Source: Congeria kusceri (Eukaryota; Mollusca; Bivalvia; Myida; Dreissenidae). Taken from it: 64,000 nucleotides of DNA. Location: assembly GCA_027627225.1 (NCBI GenBank), contig CM051025.1:76982474-77046473 (forward strand), written 5' to 3'. The stretch's first letter is position 1. The number at the start of each line of letters is the position of its first letter. The notes below the pieces were generated by a model. It did not search any database and had not been told where the DNA came from. It was given only the letters and a program-made list of their open reading frames with translations. Below are positions 59,227-64,000 of the stretch, in pieces. Made by a program: the position numbers and the translations under genes.

Positions 59227-59479
59227 ACTGGACCAAATCTTTGTGGTGAAATATACATATGAACTGAAATCAACAGTGCAGAACGTTGAACAGACACACA
59301 AGTCAAGCGTGAAGAAGTATCGCTGTACTATGGGTGGAAAACATTCAGCATAGTATATACAAATCTTGTATACAGCTTTTTTAATCGAACGTCCTATTAT
59401 GAACATACCAGAATCATGTACGTACATTAACGAAAAAGTGCGCATATACGATTGCAGTAACATTTTCAATTATATAATA

Positions 59480-60095
59480 TATCTTATAAAATTATATTAA
59501 TATTGTTTACAAAAAACATGATAAAATTGTAATAATGAATTAAACTGGTAACAAATATTTAACTCGACTTAAAGGCATGTGTGTATAAACGTGTACGTGT
59601 GTTCATGTATATATAAATGTGTAGTTGTTAATAGGTTGGTTTGGTCATATACAAATGTTTATATACTCGATCTATATAATAAAAATGAATTCGATTTATA
59701 TTGTTTAAAACAAATAATGATAATTGTAATAATGAATTAAAGCTGTAACAAATATTAAATCTAACTCAATTTAAAAGCATGCGTGTATAAACGTGTATGT
59801 TTGTTCATTTATAGATATATGTGAAGTTGTTAAAAGGTGCGTATGGTCATATACAAATGTTTATTTACTCAATCTATATAATAAAAATGAATTCGATTAA
59901 TATTGTTTACATAAATCATGATAATTTAAAAAAAAAAAAAATTAAAATTGTAACATTTATTAAATCTAACTCAACTTAAAGGTATGAGTGTATAAACGTG
60001 TATATGCGTTAATGTATATATAAATGTGAAGCTGTTAATAGGTGGGTATGGTCAAATACAAATGTTTATTTACTCCATTTATATAAACACAAATT
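59480..60095. repeat. Tandem repeat of about 203 bp between LINE ORF1 and ORF2
   Basis: Three copies share GTGTATAAACGTGTA (at 59581, 59783 and 59988), GGTCATATACAAATGTTTAT and ATAAAAATGAATTCGAT. Spacings are 202 and 205 bases. Copies are clearly diverged, so the repeat is not recent. No coding content. Confidence 0.8.
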
Positions 60096-61705
60096 ATGTC
60101 GTAAACATATCTTAAACTGTGCTTTAAACTATCACGCAGAAAGTAAATCATTAGAAATATTATCAATGTTTTACCATCAGGTAGTAAGTTGTTCTTTTAA
60201 CCAAATAGAAATAAGCTGTTTACAACTTGATTTTAATTTGATCACAATTTAATATGCCTGCATGTTTGTATTACACGAATAGACATGGTGTTGTTGTTGT
60301 AGATACATCAATCTAGAAACATTATCACAAAAATATATTTTTGAAATGTTAAATATGTCTGAATTAAAATCAAATACCCGTTCATTGTAACACTAACGCA
60401 ACAGCTTTCATACCTCTAGTACATGTTCTTAAAAAGAATGTATCAAATTTTCATAATACGGTTTACAAAAAAAATAGTATTTTGGTGTTTCCTTTTTGAT
60501 GCTGCATATATTTTTGCATTTTAGCTTACAACGTGCATGCGATATTCACCTAACATGGTTAATGAATCTATTGTTATCTTCCGAACTTCGCAAGAGAATA
60601 CACATATAGTTTTTAAACTAAATAATAGTAATTGGTATTACACATGAGGTACAGCTGTTGTAGTTTAAACCTTTTACAGTTTACAATATTGTCAACATAT
60701 TGTTGTATCTACTGAACATTATTGTGCTATAACATAATACTGTTATATAATGTGATATTTTACATGTAATATATATTGTTAGCAACTTGTTGTATTTAAT
60801 GAATCATCTGTTGTGCTATAAATGTTACATTATGATGATAAAGTTTATCTAGAGCAAAATATTCACATGTCAGACAATGAAAAAACAACAACATGATGCT
60901 GTATGTTGATAATATGTCTGTAACAGTAAACACTCAGAATAATTATATATGAAATGAAAACACAAATTAAATATTTTCATAAATTTTAAGTAAATTAATT
61001 GTTTACAGATACGAATAACCGATTAAACACCTTTCCCTTATATTTATATTAATGCAACTATATGATATAATTTAACCCATAGCATAAAGTGTAATGTGCA
61101 CTATCAAATATAATAGCTATATATCTAAATTATATGTCAGCTTAAACCTTTTATTACCTAGACATTCCTTTCTTGGATAAATTTATAGCATAAATATAAA
61201 AAAACAAACTTTTAACAAGAAATGAGTGTAAAATAGGTATAGATAGGCATGTTAATTTTTAGCATAACACATTATATTTCTTTGTCCGCTTTTGTTTTCG
61301 TATTCTGTCAAGGACAAAGGGATACTTAAATGTGTTCCAATGCTCATTTTTTGATGTTGTTGTTTTTTTTTTTCTCTTATTTTTGTATAATTAGTATGTT
61401 GTTGTTGTTGTTTTTTCTCTCTTTTATTGTTTTCTGTTAACTACAAGAATCTCTATCTCTATCTCATATAAAAATTTAACTTCCTTAAATAATCTGCAAA
61501 AAAGTCCACGTGTATTTTTCGAAGAATTGTAAAACAATAAATTTTTGCGCCAGTAAATATTGCATTTTACCAAATCAGACGATCTACGTTTTTTAAGACC
61601 ACAATCCAAAATGATTTTTTTCTTTCTCAATAACAAAACGCATTATGCGTTCATACAACAATTGTTTTGCCATAAATACTATGAACACCCTATAAACATT
61701 CATCT
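60096..61705 (+). other. AT-rich spacer between LINE ORFs
   Basis: No coding block; many stops in all frames. It could be an internal untranslated region of the LINE, an insertion, or the flank of a separate ORF1 copy. No terminal inverted repeats were seen. Confidence 0.4.
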
Positions 61706-62746
61706 ATGGAAACCTTAATATCAACAGTAAATGTTCGCGGTTTAAGCAATAAACATAAAAGATTACAAATTTTTGAATGGCTCAAAGGGTTAAATCACTC
61801 AATATACATGCTACAAGAGACACATCTATCAAAAGATAATTTGGAAAAATGGAAATATGATTGGCCTGGAAAATTCGTTTATAGTGGAAATAAAACAAAT
61901 AGCGAAGGGGTTGGCATTTTTATTAATCCTAAAAGTAATATAGAAATTATTCAAAGCAGAGAAATTATAGTAGGTCGGTTACTTTCTGCCGATATAAAAA
62001 TTCAAAATAAACTCATCACAATTATAAATGTTTACGGATCAAACTCTGACGACATAACAGTTTTTGATGCACTACAAAATTATCTCCTATTGAACAATGA
62101 TAAATCATATATCGTAGGAGGAGACTTCAATACTGTCTTGAACACAAATATAATATAAAGAACGGAAGTAATAAAACACATCCAAAGTGCAGAAAAATTC
62201 TTTTAAATACTTTATTATCATGTGAACTTACAGATAATTGGAGAACTAAACACCCAGAAAAATTACAATATACCTGGCATTCAAATTCAAAACCACCAAT
62301 ACATTGTAGACTAGATTATTTCCTGATATCAGATAACTTGTGTAATTTAATTAATATATGTAACATTAAACCTGGATATAAAACCGACCACTCTCTAGTA
62401 TATATATCAATTAACGAATCTCTATTAGGAAAAGGGCCAGGCTATTTCAAATTAAATAACTCTATTTTATTAGATACTGAATATCAAGAAAAGATTAAAT
62501 TAAGCATACATGATGTGGTAAACTTTAACTCAGACTCAAATCCTAATACACTTTGGGAAATAATAATAGGTACCGTACGAAATGAAACCATTAAATACAC
62601 ATCTTACAAAAAGAAACAAAACAAAATAGAAGAAAATAAACTAGAAAATGAAATTCGCCTGCTCGAAAAACAACAAATTTGCAATAATAATAATAATAAT
62701 AATAATAACAATAATAATAATAATAACACTAGTAATAATAGTAGTA

Positions 62747-62784
<38 letters not shown>

Positions 62785-64000
62785 GATGAACTTTCAGAAT
62801 TAATTAAACAAAAAAAGCTGAACCTAGAACAAATTTATGAAACAAAAATAAATGGTTCAATACTTAGATCTAAAGCTATCAAAATAGAAAACAATGAACA
62901 TAATACAGCTTATTTTGCAAACTTGGAGAAGAAAAATGCTGAAAAAAAGGCAATTAATAAACTCATCGAAAATGGTAAAACACTTGAAACAAGAGATGAA
63001 ATTTTGGAGGCAGAAGTTAGGTACTATAAAAACCTCTTTAAAAGTGATTTGTCAGAAGAAATAAATGATGACAACATTTTTTTCAGCACTCCAATTAAAA
63101 TATTAACTAACGAAAGCAAACAATCGTGTGAAGGAAAACTTAACGAATATGAATGCGGTATTGCACTGTTAGAAATGAGTAACAATAAAAGTCCAGGTTC
63201 AGATGGCTTAACCGTCGAGTTTTATAAAATCTTTTGGAATACACTAAAACCCTATTATATAAACTCAATTAATTATTCATTTGATAAAGGCGAGCTCACT
63301 GAGTTGCAAAAACAAAGCATAATTACACTGCTACCAAAACAAGGAAAAGATCTAGATTATCTTGCAAACTGGAGACCTATAAGTTTATTAAATATAGACT
63401 ATAAAATTGCTACAAAAGCCATCGCAAACTGAATTAAAAAATGCTTACCTCAAATTATATCCTTTGACCAAACAGGATTTATGAAAAATCGATACATTGG
63501 AGAAAATGTCCGATTGATATTTGATGTAATAGAATATTTAAATGCAACACAAAAACCCGGACTGTTATTCTTTGCAGATTTTGAAAAAGCTTTTGACAGC
63601 TTAAACCATAAATTTATAATAAAATGTCTTCAAAAATTAAATTTTGGGTCAAACCTTATCCAGTGGGTCAAAGTATTTTACACTAACATAAAAAGCTTAA
63701 TCATAAACAATGGGCATCTTACAGATAGTTTTGAAATAAAAAAAGGAGTCAGACAAGGCTGTCCGTTGTCATCAACATTATTTATAATATGTTTGCAACT
63801 ATTGTCAAACTATATTGAACAAAATAGCAAAATTAAGGGCATAAAAGTATCGGAAAACGAAATAAAACAAACTTTCTTCGCCGATGACGCAACTTTTTTT
63901 ATTAATGGATGCGAGCATTCATTCAAAACATTAGTACAGACCCTGGCTGAATTCAAAAAGGTATCAGGCCTTAATCTTAATACCGCGAAATCAACGATAT
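61706..64000 (+). pseudogene. LINE ORF2, endonuclease-reverse transcriptase, broken and incomplete
   Basis: The N-terminal endonuclease shows VNVRG (Asn9), QETH (Glu38) and GGDFN (138-142), then a stop at 62156-62158. Homology continues in another frame from about 62152 with LDYFLIS and TDHSLV, the remaining endonuclease motifs, so a one-base-type frameshift breaks the gene. In the second frame an (AAT)n run encodes Asn stretches between endonuclease and polymerase. The polymerase follows with NWRPISLLN, a TGA at 63430-63432 (where relatives usually have Arg), FADFEKAFDS, RQGCPLS and the catalytic FADD at 63877-63888. The frame is open to the window edge. The enzyme would nick target DNA and prime reverse transcription in intact copies. 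Confidence 0.9.
62683..62783 (+). repeat. (AAT)n microsatellite inside LINE ORF2
   Basis: About 100 bases of AAT triplets with a short ACTAGTAATAATAGTAGTAG interruption, in frame with the reverse-transcriptase part. It encodes mostly asparagine with a Thr/Ser patch and lies between endonuclease and polymerase. Confidence 0.95.

Larger units (their letters stand above)
58288..64000 (+). mobile_element. Non-LTR retrotransposon (LINE), 3' end beyond the window
   Basis: ORF1 (58288-59226) and ORF2 (61706 to the window edge) lie in the usual order and strand. The reverse-transcriptase words NWRPISLLN, FADFEKAFDS, RQGCPLSSTLF and FFADDATFF, and an APE-type endonuclease, indicate an L1/Tx1-like group (from family knowledge, not a search). 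The 2.5-kb gap between the ORFs is unusually long and contains 203-bp tandem repeats. ORF2 is broken, so this copy is not autonomous. Confidence 0.88.

Overview
The window is eukaryotic, AT-rich, intron-bearing and crowded with repeats. It looks like a mollusc, most likely a bivalve. One palindromic repeat family of about 150-270 bp, present at nine independent loci here, resembles a fold-back repeat I associate from memory with dreissenid mussels; that placement was not checked by any search. None of the prokaryotic feature classes (operons, Shine-Dalgarno sites, CRISPR) apply.

Layout. 1-5.1 kb: non-coding DNA with a hairpin repeat, a non-autonomous hAT-type transposon with intact 8-bp target duplication, and a nine-copy 36-bp minisatellite. 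5.16-9.5 kb (+): one very long exon of a C2H2-type zinc-finger protein whose N-terminal part contains twelve near-identical 14-residue repeats. 9.5-12.5 kb: non-coding DNA with palindromic repeats and a 35-bp minisatellite. 12,541-26,370: five head-to-tail copies of a 2,766-bp unit; every junction is a hybrid palindromic element, the signature of unequal recombination between two flanking copies of that element. 29,164-51,747 (-): a complete MAP2K5 (MEK5) gene that I assembled from 20 coding exons. All splice phases agree and give an uninterrupted 554-residue protein with a PB1 domain, a docking segment, an enlarged S/P/Q-rich linker and a full kinase domain. Its introns hold many mobile elements, including one transposon nested in another repeat and a second hAT copy. 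51.7-58.2 kb: non-coding DNA with palindromes and putative transposons. 58.3-64.0 kb (+): a LINE retrotransposon with an intact ORF1 and a decayed ORF2 (endonuclease plus reverse transcriptase) that runs off the window.

No pathway or operon logic connects the zinc-finger gene, MAP2K5 and the LINE; they are chromosomal neighbours only. The most unusual structure is the 13.8-kb tandem array and the recombination record kept at its junctions. Exon calls rest on reading splice motifs and on remembered family sequences; no alignment or expression data were available.
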